This document shows, piece by piece, positions 1-8,290 of a stretch of DNA of 50,059 bases (positions within the stretch are counted from its first letter, which is position 1; each line of letters starts with the position of its first letter). A program made the position numbers and the translations under genes. Below the pieces are notes generated by a model. It saw only the letters and a list, made by a program, of their open reading frames with translations, was not told the DNA's origin and did no database searches. Source of the stretch: Allopontixanthobacter sediminis (GTDB taxonomy: Bacteria > Pseudomonadota > Alphaproteobacteria > Sphingomonadales > Sphingomonadaceae); the NCBI RefSeq assembly GCF_009828115.1, contig NZ_WTYL01000006.1:1-50059 (forward strand), given 5' to 3'.

Positions 1-327
1 CAGAAGCGGGTCAGTTTCTTCGGTGGCCGCGCAGCGACACCCGAATGGAGCCCGCGCGGTGACCAGATTGCCTTCACCCATATCGCCGGCGATTTCCGGA
101 TCGCAGTGATGAACCCGGGTGGAGGCGGCCTTCGGTTCCTGACCGATTCTTGGCAAGACGAGGCGCCGACATGGGCACCGAACGGGCGGATCATCCAGTT
201 TTTCCGTACGGAACGCAACTCGGGCCGGACATCCTTGTGGCAAGTCGACCTGACCGGCCGAAACGAACGCCGCCTCGAAACTCCGGTTGATGCTTCGGAC
301 CCCTCATGGGGACCCATTTTGCCCTAG
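1..327 (+). CDS. tolB: TolB, C-terminal fragment
   Basis: This is the 3' end of a gene cut by the window edge; the frame is open from base 1. The translation contains two beta-propeller blade signatures (TPEWSPRGDQIAFTH and APTWAPNGRIIQFFR) and ends in DPSWGPILP, as TolB proteins do. TolB is the periplasmic propeller of the Tol-Pal envelope complex and binds Pal. The next gene on the same strand is pal, 79 bases on, which is the usual tolB-pal order. The in-frame ATG at 106 is internal to the protein and is not a start. Confidence 0.93.
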   Translation, partial: QKRVSFFGGRAATPEWSPRGDQIAFTHIAGDFRIAVMNPGGGGLRFLTDSWQDEAPTWAPNGRIIQFFRTERNSGRTSLWQVDLTGRNERRLETPVDASDPSWGPILP

Positions 328-406
328 AGGCGTAGTGTTACCGGGAGAGCGGGCCGCGCTGACAGCTATTCGGCATTAGAATTACAATCAGACAAGGAGA
401 TGTCCT

Positions 407-925
407 ATGACGCGTAAAATCCTCATCACCGCATTACTTACCGGGACCATCGCTCTGGCGGGCTGCAAGACTGCCGCGCCGGAAGAATTGCCGCCGCAGC
501 AGTCAACTGTAATTCCGTCGGAGACTCCGGCCCCGGCGACGTCGCAAGCCGGATCCGGTCCGGGTACGCAGCAGCATTTCGTTGGTGCCGTTAACGGACA
601 GAACGTCGTCTATTTCGACACGGACCGTTATAACATCGATAGTGCGGACGCCGCGGCGCTGCAGACGCAGGCGCAGTATCTGATGCAGTATCCCAACCTT
701 ACCGTGACCGTCGAAGGCCATGCCGACGAACGCGGCACGCGTGACTATAACCTCGCGCTCGGCGAGCGCCGGGCCAATGCGGCGAAGAATTACCTCGTCG
801 GCCTAGGTGTTCCTGCGAACCGGATTGCCACCGTCAGCTATGGCAAGGAACGCCCGGTAGCGATGGGTTCGGACGCCAGTGCATGGGCGCAGAACCGGCG
901 CGCGGTAACTGTGGTGATCAGTTGA
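407..925 (+). CDS. pal: Peptidoglycan-associated lipoprotein Pal
   Basis: The product has 172 residues. It has a lipoprotein signal with lipobox LAGC, so Cys20 should be lipidated, then a Pro/Ala/Ser-rich linker to about residue 60. The OmpA-like peptidoglycan-binding domain (about 62-170) includes GHADERGTRDYNLALGERR. It anchors the outer membrane to peptidoglycan and is a TolB partner. The start is supported by AAGGAG about 7 bases before ATG. ybgF/cpoB, often next in the operon, is absent; a small opposite-strand gene abuts the stop codon instead. Confidence 0.97.
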   Translation: MTRKILITALLTGTIALAGCKTAAPEELPPQQSTVIPSETPAPATSQAGSGPGTQQHFVGAVNGQNVVYFDTDRYNIDSADAAALQTQAQYLMQYPNLTVTVEGHADERGTRDYNLALGERRANAAKNYLVGLGVPANRIATVSYGKERPVAMGSDASAWAQNRRAVTVVIS

Positions 926-1093
926 TCAGTTAGCCAATACTTTGAACAGGGACGGCGCGGCTGCTTCGGCAACTGCGCCGTTGCTGTATTCAGGGGACGG
1001 ATTCTGGACGCCGCTACGGTCAGACATCGACAGCGCGAACGCCGACATGGTCATGACCGAGAAGGCGATCGACAGGGCCAGTTGCTTGCTCAA
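926..1093 (-). CDS. Small exported protein (55 aa), unrecognised
   Basis: This short reading frame has no ATG at its start. Using TTG at 1093-1091, the product has 55 residues. It begins with Lys and a hydrophobic stretch ending in an Ala-rich site (SKQLALSIAF, then SVMTMSAFALS), as in a Sec signal peptide, and leaves a mature part of about 33 residues rich in Ala and Ser. GGAG sits 9 bases before this TTG. A GTG at 1099 would add two residues but lies too close to GGAG. Its TGA abuts the pal stop codon, the two forming TGATCA, so the genes converge with no gap. I do not recognise the family. The signal-like N-terminus and RBS make it more likely real than chance. Confidence 0.5.
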   Translation of the reverse strand: MSKQLALSIAFSVMTMSAFALSMSDRSGVQNPSPEYSNGAVAEAAAPSLFKVLAN

Positions 1094-1261
1094 GGTCACG
1101 AACTCCGATGGGTGTTTACGCCCGGCTCAATAGCGCGGCGATCAATGTTGCATTGCAGCATAATGCTTAACAGGACCTTTGTATCCCCTTCATAAACCAG
1201 CGGTGGCGATTTTTCGTCGAACGCTCTATATGGAGGGACATATGACACGAGAGATGAACTG

Positions 1262-1795
1262 ATGGTCGGTGCGCGCCGATCGAACGATTGGGGTTTTCCT
1301 CGCTGGCGCAGCTATGGCAGCGACCAGGCGGCGACCGCCCAGCGAACCTGCGACCGCCACCTGTGCGACGAACCGGGCCTGTGCCCCGCACCGAAGGCGT
1401 CTAACAGCCCGGACCGGTGGTATTTCTGCCAGAAGCACGCTGCGGAATACAATTCCAAATGGGATTACTTTGAGGGGCTCGACAAGGCCGAGGCAGAGGA
1501 GCGGGTCAAGAACGAGAACCGCGATAACGCCGGTTATGCCGAAGCCGCGCATTACGGTTGGGCAGGTTCGGGTGACGGTACCCGCAGCGGTGACGAAATG
1601 CGCGCGCTGGAAGCCCTCGAACTGGAAGCCGACGCGGATTTCGACGCGATCAAGAAGAGCTTCCGCGCCAAGGCCAAGGAAGTGCACCCCGATGTAAAGC
1701 CGGGAGACGCCGCCGCCGCGCAGGAATTCCAGAAGATCCAGGTCGCCTACGAGGTCCTCAAACAGGCCGAGGAACGGCGAGAATGGAAGGGTTGA
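1262..1795 (+). CDS. J-domain protein with Cys/His N-terminal region
   Basis: The product has 177 residues. A J domain fills the C-terminus (about 113-172) with the HPD motif at 142-144, which stimulates DnaK ATPase in this family. The N-terminal half carries Cys30, His33, Cys35, Cys41, Cys56 and His59, which could bind a metal; this is inference. J domains usually lie N-terminal, so the C-terminal placement is notable, though I believe it is common for this group in sphingomonads. The start is uncertain: a strong GGAGGGA lies at 1232-1238, better spaced for an ATG at 1242 that encodes only six residues and stops at TGA 1260-1262, sharing one base with this ATG. Translation by coupling from that mini-ORF is possible. 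The client is unknown. Confidence 0.85.
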   Translation: MVGARRSNDWGFPRWRSYGSDQAATAQRTCDRHLCDEPGLCPAPKASNSPDRWYFCQKHAAEYNSKWDYFEGLDKAEAEERVKNENRDNAGYAEAAHYGWAGSGDGTRSGDEMRALEALELEADADFDAIKKSFRAKAKEVHPDVKPGDAAAAQEFQKIQVAYEVLKQAEERREWKG

Positions 1796-1820
1796 GGCGC
1801 GCGCCGACCCTTTGCGACCG

Positions 1821-1866
1821 ATAAACAGAAGCGGCGCGGTCCCGGGACCGCGCCGCTTCTGTTTAT
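1821..1866. terminator. Bidirectional terminator, perfect 46-nt palindrome
   Basis: A perfect palindrome with 23-nt arms, running from ATAAACAGAAGCGG outward to its exact complement and centred on CCCGGG. It lies between the convergent J-domain gene (ends 1795) and TonB receptor gene (ends 1894). A/T-rich ends on both strands fit an intrinsic terminator working in both directions. Confidence 0.85.
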
Positions 1867-1893
1867 GCCAGCGTTACGATATGCCGATACCGA

Positions 1894-4494
1894 TCAGAAG
1901 TTCACTGCCACCCGTCCGTAGAGGAAGCGTCCGCTGAACCCGAAGGGGGACTGCGAGGAATACGGCAGGAACGAGTTGTTCAAACCGAAATTGACGCCGT
2001 CCACCGTGCCGAACGGCAGACGGTCGGGATATACATCGAACAAATTGTTCGCCCCGAATGCCAGTTCCAGCGCCTCGGACGGCTTTATCCTCAATTCCAG
2101 GTCGGTGACCCACTTCGGCGACAGGAAGATATCGCCGGGCGCATCGCCGGGCGCTACGGTAATGTCGTCGCGTTGCGGCGAGGATACGCCCGAGGGCAGA
2201 AACACTTCGCCGAAACGGTTGGTCCGGGCCGTAAGGCCGAATATACCGTAATCCCAGTCGAGCCCGATGTTCAGTTTGTTCTTCGGCTGTCCGTCCGTCA
2301 GGCGGAAGGATTCCTGCCGCGCAAATAGGCGCTGGGCCGTGAAACCCGAAAAGACTCTGCGGTCCGTAATCTCGGTGTCCGAAATGTTGTAACCAACCGT
2401 CAGGCGGATGTCGCCCATCCCGAAATCCGGAACGCGGTAACTGCCGACAATGTCCAGGCCCTGGGTTTTGGTGTCGATCCCGTTGATGAAGAAGCGGGCC
2501 GAAGTCACCCCGGTGATCCCGGCAGTGGTCAGGATGGTAACCACGTCGCCGCCCTGGAGGTTTTCCGTCAGCGTGATGCGGTCCCTGATCTTGATGTTGT
2601 AGTAGTCCGCGGTCAGGCTGAGGCCCTCGATCAGATTGATCGCGATGCCGCCGCCGAAGTTGAGGGATTTTTCGGCATCGAGTGGCTGCGAGCCAAGCGC
2701 TACGGCTACCGGAGACGCAACCGGGAAGGTGCCGACCTCGATTAGTTGCCCCCCTACGTTGTTGGTCGACGTGGTCGAGAAGAACTGCTGCGCCAGGCCC
2801 GGCGCTCGGAAGCCGGTAGACACCGAGCCGCGAAGCGCAATCCCCTCGATCGGTTCAAACCGGGCAGCGAGCTTGCCGTTTACTGTATCCCCAAAATCGG
2901 AGAAACTTTCATAACGGCCAGCGGCCTGCAGGTTCAGTGCATCGGAGATGTCCACGTCAAGTTCGACATAGCCGGCGATGCTGTCACGCGAGGCATCGAT
3001 AGCGTTGTTCGGCCGGAAGCCGGGGAACACCTGCGCGCCGCCGGGGGCGCCATTGGTGAAGGAAAACGGCCCGTTGATGTAGCTTTGAACCTCGCCCGGG
3101 ATGATCTTGTAGTTTTCATCCCGGTATTCCCCGCCAAACGCGAGCGAAACACTTTGGGCAAAGCCTAGCTCGATGTTCTTTTGCAGGTCGAGATTGATGG
3201 ACGTTTGGCCGGACCGGAGACCGCCCGCGTCGAACCTGCGTTGGCTCACTAGTCCGCCGAGCGAGGTGTTGAAGCTGTTTTCGACATCGTAGTTGAGGCG
3301 GTTGGTACCATACACCACCGACAGGTCGGTGTTGAACCCGGCAACATCGCCCCGTACGCCGACCGCGCCGGAAATATCGCGAATTTCGCTGACGATGATC
3401 GGCAGGAACCCGTCGGGATAGAACGGCTGGCCTCCATTCGCGTAATCGGCGTTGCGAGCGTCCAGCGAGCGGCGATAGAACCCCGCTCCGTTGGCATCAC
3501 GGACGCCGTAAGTCCCGAAGTAATAGAGTTCGAAATCACCGATGTCGGTTCCGGCGTTGACAACGAAGTTGAAATCCTTGGACTCGCCGTCACCAAACCG
3601 GTGATTATAGCGGGTAAGGGTGGTTTCACGGGGATCGCCAAGGCCGCTGTATTGCCGCCGAGGATCAGGGCCGGAACGGTTGGTCGGCGAACGGTCCTTG
3701 TATTCGGCGGTGAAGTTGAGATAGCCGCTATCGCCTACGGGCAGTCCGATATTGGTGGCGATAGTATAAGTCTCGCCGTCGTTGCGTTCGCGATCTTCAC
3801 CGGTGAAGGTAATCACCGGGCTGTCCGATGCGCCGGTAGTCGGAGCAACGCTGGCGACCTGGTCGACTCCGCGCAAAGTAGTGATGTATTTGCCGTAGCT
3901 CGCCACCGCACGGCCGCCCTGGCGCTTCTTGAGCTGCACGTTGATCACGCCGGCTATGGCGTCCGAACCATACAGCGACGAGGCACCGTCCCGCAGCACT
4001 TCGATCTGTTCGATAGCGATGGATGGCAGCGTGTTGAGATCGACCGCCGCCGAACCGCGGCCGATCGAACCGTTTAAGTTGAGCAGGGAGGACATGTGGC
4101 GGCGCTTGCCGTTCACCAGCACCAACACCTGGTCCGGCGAAAGGCCGCGCAAGGTTGCTGGGCGCAGCGAATCCGTTCCGTCGGTCAGCGACGGCTGGGG
4201 GAAGTTGAACGATGGCACCAGATTGTTGAGCAACCGGTTGGTCTCTGTCGCGCCGCTGTTCTGCAAGGCTTCGCTGCCGATGACGTCGATCGGGATGGGG
4301 CTGTCGGCAATCGTCCGGTCCGGGCGGCGCGAACCAAGCACGATTATGGTGTCGGCGTAATCGACCTCGACCGCCTCGACCGGTGGCAGTTCCGCGCCGG
4401 CAGAACTGTCCTGAGCGCTGGCGCAGGAAGCCCATGCCAGACTGCCGACAGAGGCCGACACGGCGAAAGTGCGGAATAGATGAGACTGGAGCAT
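1894..4494 (-). CDS. TonB-dependent outer-membrane receptor
   Basis: The product has 866 residues from the chosen start. It has a signal peptide ending near ASAQDSS, a TonB-box-like DTIIVLGS, and a plug domain with LRGLSPDQVLVLVNGKRR and the typical IEVLRDGASSLYGSDAIAGV. The long beta-barrel ends in Phe (YGRVAVNF). It should take up a substrate across the outer membrane using TonB energy; the substrate cannot be read from sequence. An upstream in-frame ATG at 4521 exists, but GGGGGA 7 bases before ATG 4494 and the signal peptide favour 4494. It lies 149 bases downstream of the PLP-enzyme gene on the same strand, with its own likely promoter in the AT-rich gap. Confidence 0.92.
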   Translation of the reverse strand: MLQSHLFRTFAVSASVGSLAWASCASAQDSSAGAELPPVEAVEVDYADTIIVLGSRRPDRTIADSPIPIDVIGSEALQNSGATETNRLLNNLVPSFNFPQPSLTDGTDSLRPATLRGLSPDQVLVLVNGKRRHMSSLLNLNGSIGRGSAAVDLNTLPSIAIEQIEVLRDGASSLYGSDAIAGVINVQLKKRQGGRAVASYGKYITTLRGVDQVASVAPTTGASDSPVITFTGEDRERNDGETYTIATNIGLPVGDSGYLNFTAEYKDRSPTNRSGPDPRRQYSGLGDPRETTLTRYNHRFGDGESKDFNFVVNAGTDIGDFELYYFGTYGVRDANGAGFYRRSLDARNADYANGGQPFYPDGFLPIIVSEIRDISGAVGVRGDVAGFNTDLSVVYGTNRLNYDVENSFNTSLGGLVSQRRFDAGGLRSGQTSINLDLQKNIELGFAQSVSLAFGGEYRDENYKIIPGEVQSYINGPFSFTNGAPGGAQVFPGFRPNNAIDASRDSIAGYVELDVDISDALNLQAAGRYESFSDFGDTVNGKLAARFEPIEGIALRGSVSTGFRAPGLAQQFFSTTSTNNVGGQLIEVGTFPVASPVAVALGSQPLDAEKSLNFGGGIAINLIEGLSLTADYYNIKIRDRITLTENLQGGDVVTILTTAGITGVTSARFFINGIDTKTQGLDIVGSYRVPDFGMGDIRLTVGYNISDTEITDRRVFSGFTAQRLFARQESFRLTDGQPKNKLNIGLDWDYGIFGLTARTNRFGEVFLPSGVSSPQRDDITVAPGDAPGDIFLSPKWVTDLELRIKPSEALELAFGANNLFDVYPDRLPFGTVDGVNFGLNNSFLPYSSQSPFGFSGRFLYGRVAVNF

Positions 4495-4562
4495 GATGCG
4501 TTCCCCCTTTGGAAGCATCATGCTTAACCCAGCTCCGTAACATGCAAACTCAGATTATCCGA

Positions 4563-4602
4563 TTACTGTAATATTATTGCAGTAATGCAATCATTGGTTG
4601 CA
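4563..4602. promoter_or_regulatory. Two dyads upstream of the TonB receptor gene
   Basis: The unusually AT-rich gap holds TTACTG/CAGTAA (4563-4568 and 4580-4585) followed at once by TGCAA/TTGCA (4586-4590 and 4598-4602). They lie about 70-110 bases before the receptor start, where an operator or promoter would sit. No cognate regulator is identifiable. Confidence 0.35.
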
Positions 4603-4643
4603 CTATTATCACATTTTTCTCGATTTTCGGTTGTTTCCGGACG

Positions 4644-5963
4644 TCAAACTTTCGCCAGCGCTTGGTCGAAGTCGGCAATCAGGTCATCCGGATCCTCGAT
4701 ACCGATGGAGATGCGAACCAGGTTGTCGGTGATTCCAAGCTGTGCCTTGCGCTCGTCGGGGACCGACAAATGGGTCATCGCAGCCGGCAGGCTGGCGAGT
4801 GTTTCGGTACCGCCGAGACTTACTGCCAGCTTGGCAATGGTCATGCTGTCGAGGAAGCGGAAGGCTTCCGCCTCACCGCCCTTGATGAACAGGCTGAACG
4901 TGCTGCCCGCACCCAGGCAGTGCCGGTTGTAGATATCCTGCTGACGCGGGTCGCTGATGAAACCAAGATAGCCGAGCCCCTCCACCTTCGGGTGATCGCG
5001 GAGGAAGGCGCAGACCTTTGCTGCGTTCTCGCCCGCGCGCTGCATCCGCAATTCGACCGTTTCCAGACTGCGCAGCAGCATCCAGGCGGTGTTCGGATCG
5101 CAGATGCCGCCCATGGTGTTGCGCAACGCACGCACCGGATCCATCCACTTCTTCGCCCCGGCAATACTGCCTGCAACGAGGTCCGAATGGCCGCCGACAT
5201 ATTTGGTCAGCGAATAGACAACGATGTCCGCGCCCTGGTCCAGCGGGCGCTGCCACAGGGGGCCGAGGAATGTGTTGTCGATGGCGATCGGCGGACCGTC
5301 GGCATCGAACGCGGCGTCGCGGGCGGCAGACATCGCTTCAACGTCCACCAGAGCATTGGTTGGATTTGCCGGGCTCTCGAGGTAGATCATTGCCACCTTT
5401 CCGCCGTGTTCATCCGCCTGGCTCTTGGCCTTGGCCAGCACCGCATCCATTTCCTCGCGGGTCGCACCGGCGGGAAAATCGACATAGGTGATCCCGAATT
5501 TCGACAGCACCTTGGCCACGAAGCCTTCCGTCGCGGCGTATAGCGGTCCGGAGTGCACGATGACATCGCCGGCGTTGCAATAGGCCAGCATCATCACGGT
5601 AATCGCGGTCATGCCGCTTGAGAATGACAGCGCGTCTTCCGCCCCGTCCCAGATGCTCAGCCGGTCTTCGAGGATTTCCTGGTTCGGCCCGTTGAAGCGG
5701 GAATAGACAAGGCCTTCCGCGCCGCCGGGGCGCTTGCCGGTAATCCCTTCGAAATGGCGCTTGCCTGCGGCGGCATTTTCGAACGCGAAGGTGCTGGTGA
5801 GGAAAATCGGCGCCTTGAGCGAACCTTCGGACAAGGCCGGATCATATCCATGGCCCATCATCAGGGTGGACGGCTTCAGCGGCCGACCACCGATAGTGGT
5901 AATCTCCGGCTTAGGCTTGCGGCGAGGGGTGGGGGTGGTGACGGCATCGGTGGCATCGGTCAT
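4644..5963 (-). CDS. Cystathionine gamma-synthase family PLP enzyme
   Basis: The product has 439 residues of the Cys/Met-metabolism PLP-dependent family (fold type I), which performs gamma-synthase, gamma-lyase or sulfhydrylase reactions on sulfur amino acids. Visible features are YSRFNGPN (about 87-94), SGMTAI, the cofactor-phosphate Asp in AIDNTF (Asp229) and the Schiff-base Lys in SLTKYVGGHSD (Lys254). The family's members are too alike to separate synthase from lyase by eye. An N-terminal extension of about 30 residues is rich in Thr, Pro and Lys. AGGAAGA precedes the ATG. It is followed by the TonB receptor gene and preceded by an SLC13 carrier gene, all on the minus strand, but with gaps over 140 bases, so an operon is not certain. 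Confidence 0.9.
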   Translation of the reverse strand: MTDATDAVTTPTPRRKPKPEITTIGGRPLKPSTLMMGHGYDPALSEGSLKAPIFLTSTFAFENAAAGKRHFEGITGKRPGGAEGLVYSRFNGPNQEILEDRLSIWDGAEDALSFSSGMTAITVMMLAYCNAGDVIVHSGPLYAATEGFVAKVLSKFGITYVDFPAGATREEMDAVLAKAKSQADEHGGKVAMIYLESPANPTNALVDVEAMSAARDAAFDADGPPIAIDNTFLGPLWQRPLDQGADIVVYSLTKYVGGHSDLVAGSIAGAKKWMDPVRALRNTMGGICDPNTAWMLLRSLETVELRMQRAGENAAKVCAFLRDHPKVEGLGYLGFISDPRQQDIYNRHCLGAGSTFSLFIKGGEAEAFRFLDSMTIAKLAVSLGGTETLASLPAAMTHLSVPDERKAQLGITDNLVRISIGIEDPDDLIADFDQALAKV

Positions 5964-6104
5964 GACGCGTTCTTCCTAATCAAACGCTCCCAGGAAGGCA
6001 GGAGCTGCTCGGATATCGGCGACCAGGGCCCCTAACCTCCGCAGGAACGCATCTTCGCTCGATGTCAAAATGTTCGGGAATGGTAACAACTGAAACGAAA
6101 TCGA

Positions 6105-7517
6105 TCAACCGGCGATTGCCGCAATGGTCCAAACGATCACCACGATCATGACGATCCCGAGCAAATCGAGTAGCAAACCAGCGCCGACCATTCTCGGCAG
6201 CCTGATACGTCCCGTCGACCAGGCGATCGCGTTCGGCCCGGTTCCGGCGGGCAGCATGAAGCCCCAGCTAGCTGCCAGCGCGGCTGGCATGGCGAGCAGC
6301 ACCGGATCGACGCCCATTGCCACCGTCAGGCTGGCGACAACGGGGATGATGGCGCTGGCGGTAGCGACATTGCTGGCGAATTCGGTGATCAGCACGACCA
6401 TCCCGACAAGCGCGATCGCGACCAGGATGAGCGGCACTGCGCTCAGCGGCAGCAGCGCGGAGCCAAGCCAGTCCGCCAGTCCGGAAGCGCCCATCCCAGC
6501 AGCCAGCGCCAACCCGCCGCCAAACATCAGGATAACGCCCCACGGCGCCCGGTCAGCTTCCTTCCAGACCAGCAGCGGCCGCCCGGTGCCATCGGGCAGG
6601 ATAAACAGCGCGAGCCCAGCAGCCACGGCGATGGTCCCGTCGGTCAGTGACCCCTGCGGAACGTAATCCTGAAGCAGCGGCACCAGCATCCACAGCAAGA
6701 AGGTAACCGCGATGATCGGCACCAGGCGCTTTTCCGGCAGGGTCCACGCGGCATGGCTGTCGATGGCAGCGCGCGCGGCGGCGACGTCGAACGGGTGCCG
6801 CGACACTTTCTGCACCCGCGCGATGATCAGCGCTGCCGCGGGCACTCCGGCGATAACGATGGGCAAGCCGAAGGCTGTCCACTGGGCGAAACTGATCTTC
6901 AATCCGATCATGCTGTCCAGCAGCGCGACCGCGATTCCGTTGGTCGGCGAGCCGACGATGGTCCCCAGACCGCCGATGGTCGCGGCGAACGCGATGCCCA
7001 TCGGCAGGGCGCCAGCCAGCCCTTCCTGCTGTTCCGCATCAACCCCGCCGCCCGCCAGCACGGCTAGCGCCATCGGCATCATGATCAAGGCGGTGGAGGT
7101 GTTGGAGATCAGCATCGACAGGATCGCTGCGGATACCATGAACGCCAGCAGCAAGCGCGAAGGGCCGCCCGCGTCACCGATCGATTTGAGTATCGCAAGC
7201 GACAACCGGCGGTGAAGACCGGTCCGCTCGATAGCAAGGGCTAGGAAGGCGCCGCCAAGGATCAGGAACAGGATCGGTTCGTAATAGGCGCTGGCTGTAT
7301 CCTTCGCATTCAGGACTCCGGCGAAGGGCAGCACCAGGAAGGGGAGCAGGGCGGTGGCGGTCAGCGGAATGGCTTCGGTCATCCACCATGCGGCCATCCA
7401 CACCACCAGCCCGGCGACCAGCCAGGCCTCGCGCGGCATCCCCGCGGGGGCGGGTAGTAATGCTGTCAGGGCGAAGGCGGTTAGCCCGACGACAAAGCCG
7501 ATGCGTTGCGCAGTCAT
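6105..7517 (-). CDS. SLC13/DASS family anion transporter
   Basis: The product has 470 residues and many hydrophobic segments. Family signatures are the early WWMTEAIPLTATALLP segment, the repeated-motif region GSPTNGIAV, and near the C-terminus the substrate- and sodium-site segment MLPAGTGPNAIAWSTG. Relatives are Na+-coupled di/tricarboxylate or sulfate carriers of the inner membrane; which anion is moved here cannot be told. GGGGAG lies about 10 bases before the ATG. The gene stands alone between infC and the PLP enzyme. Sulfate would fit the sulfur-amino-acid neighbour, but this is only suggestive. Confidence 0.88.
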   Translation of the reverse strand: MTAQRIGFVVGLTAFALTALLPAPAGMPREAWLVAGLVVWMAAWWMTEAIPLTATALLPFLVLPFAGVLNAKDTASAYYEPILFLILGGAFLALAIERTGLHRRLSLAILKSIGDAGGPSRLLLAFMVSAAILSMLISNTSTALIMMPMALAVLAGGGVDAEQQEGLAGALPMGIAFAATIGGLGTIVGSPTNGIAVALLDSMIGLKISFAQWTAFGLPIVIAGVPAAALIIARVQKVSRHPFDVAAARAAIDSHAAWTLPEKRLVPIIAVTFLLWMLVPLLQDYVPQGSLTDGTIAVAAGLALFILPDGTGRPLLVWKEADRAPWGVILMFGGGLALAAGMGASGLADWLGSALLPLSAVPLILVAIALVGMVVLITEFASNVATASAIIPVVASLTVAMGVDPVLLAMPAALAASWGFMLPAGTGPNAIAWSTGRIRLPRMVGAGLLLDLLGIVMIVVIVWTIAAIAG

Positions 7518-7619
7518 GTCGTGCCTCTCCCCAAACCCGTCCTGCGCCTAACAGGCTGAAGAATCGCGGCCAAGCACCGAAACGCGGCAAGGGGGGCGGA
7601 TGATGCGCGGTCCACCACG

Positions 7620-7646
7620 AAAAAGGGCGCGCCTTGCGGCGCGCCC
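7620..7646 (-). terminator. Rho-independent terminator of infC
   Basis: Read on the minus strand, GGGCGCGCC, a 4-base loop GCAA, then GGCGCGCCC is followed by five T. The 9-bp perfect GC stem plus T-run lies about 30 bases after the infC stop codon. Confidence 0.92.
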
Positions 7647-7675
7647 TGTTCGATTACCGGCCAACGCCTGACAAC

Positions 7676-8218
7676 TTACTTCGGCGACAGCACCATGAGC
7701 ATCTGCCGGCCTTCAAGACGGGGGAAGGCCTCGATCTTGGCGACTTCGGCAGTGTCATCCTGGACCCGCTTGAGCAGGTTCATGCCCAGTTCCTGGTGGG
7801 CCATTTCGCGCCCGCGGAAACGGAGGGTGATCTTCACCTTGTCGCCATGTTCGATGAATTTGTTCACGTTGCGCATCTTCACGTCATAATCATGCGTGTC
7901 GATATTCGGACGCATTTTGACTTCTTTAATGTCCTGCGTCTTCTGCGTCTTGCGCGCGGCGTTGGCTTTTTTCTGCGCTTCGAAGCGATGCTTGCCGACG
8001 TCGAGATATTTACACACAGGTGGATCGGCGTTCGGCGATACTTCGACCAGATTCAGGCCGAGCAAGGCTGCCGCTTCGATCGCTTCCTTGGTATACATGA
8101 CACCGACATTCTCGCCGGTTTCGTCAATGACGCGGACCTTGTCCGATTGGATCATGTTGTCGTAGCGCGGGCCGCTCTTGATGGGCGGGCTATTCGTGCG
8201 CCGGGGTGGACGAGTTAT
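7676..8218 (-). CDS. infC: Translation initiation factor IF-3, ATA start
   Basis: IF-3 binds the 30S subunit and proofreads initiator tRNA and start codon choice. The first ATG (8155) would remove about 21 conserved N-terminal residues. Reading upstream, an in-frame ATA at 8218-8216 follows AAGGAG by 8 bases and gives 180 residues, the usual IF-3 length, beginning (M)TRPPRRTNSPP. The N-domain spans about 22-90 and includes VRVIDETGENVGVM and PPVCKYLDVGKHRFE; the C-domain includes KMRPNIDTHDYDVK and LRFRGREMAHQELG. Rare start codons on infC are known in other bacteria (AUU in E. coli) and allow IF-3 to repress its own translation, so the same control is likely here. Confidence 0.95.
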   Translation of the reverse strand: MTRPPRRTNSPPIKSGPRYDNMIQSDKVRVIDETGENVGVMYTKEAIEAAALLGLNLVEVSPNADPPVCKYLDVGKHRFEAQKKANAARKTQKTQDIKEVKMRPNIDTHDYDVKMRNVNKFIEHGDKVKITLRFRGREMAHQELGMNLLKRVQDDTAEVAKIEAFPRLEGRQMLMVLSPK

Positions 8219-8226
8219 GGGTTGGT

Positions 8227-8232
8227 CTCCTT
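8227..8232 (-). promoter_or_regulatory. Ribosome binding site that fixes the infC ATA start
   Basis: AAGGAG on the minus strand, 8 bases before ATA 8218. No comparable site precedes the downstream ATG at 8155, so this site decides the start. Confidence 0.85.
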
Positions 8233-8290
8233 GAGATTGCTTCGGGTCAAAGTTTTACGCGGCCTACTTAATGCGGAATGCGGCAAGTTG

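Noticed and set aside
942-1133. 63-codon plus-strand ORF after pal
   Set aside because: It is antisense to the better-supported small exported protein, has no RBS and no recognisable composition.
4662-5543. 293-codon plus ORF
   Set aside because: Antisense shadow of the PLP enzyme gene.
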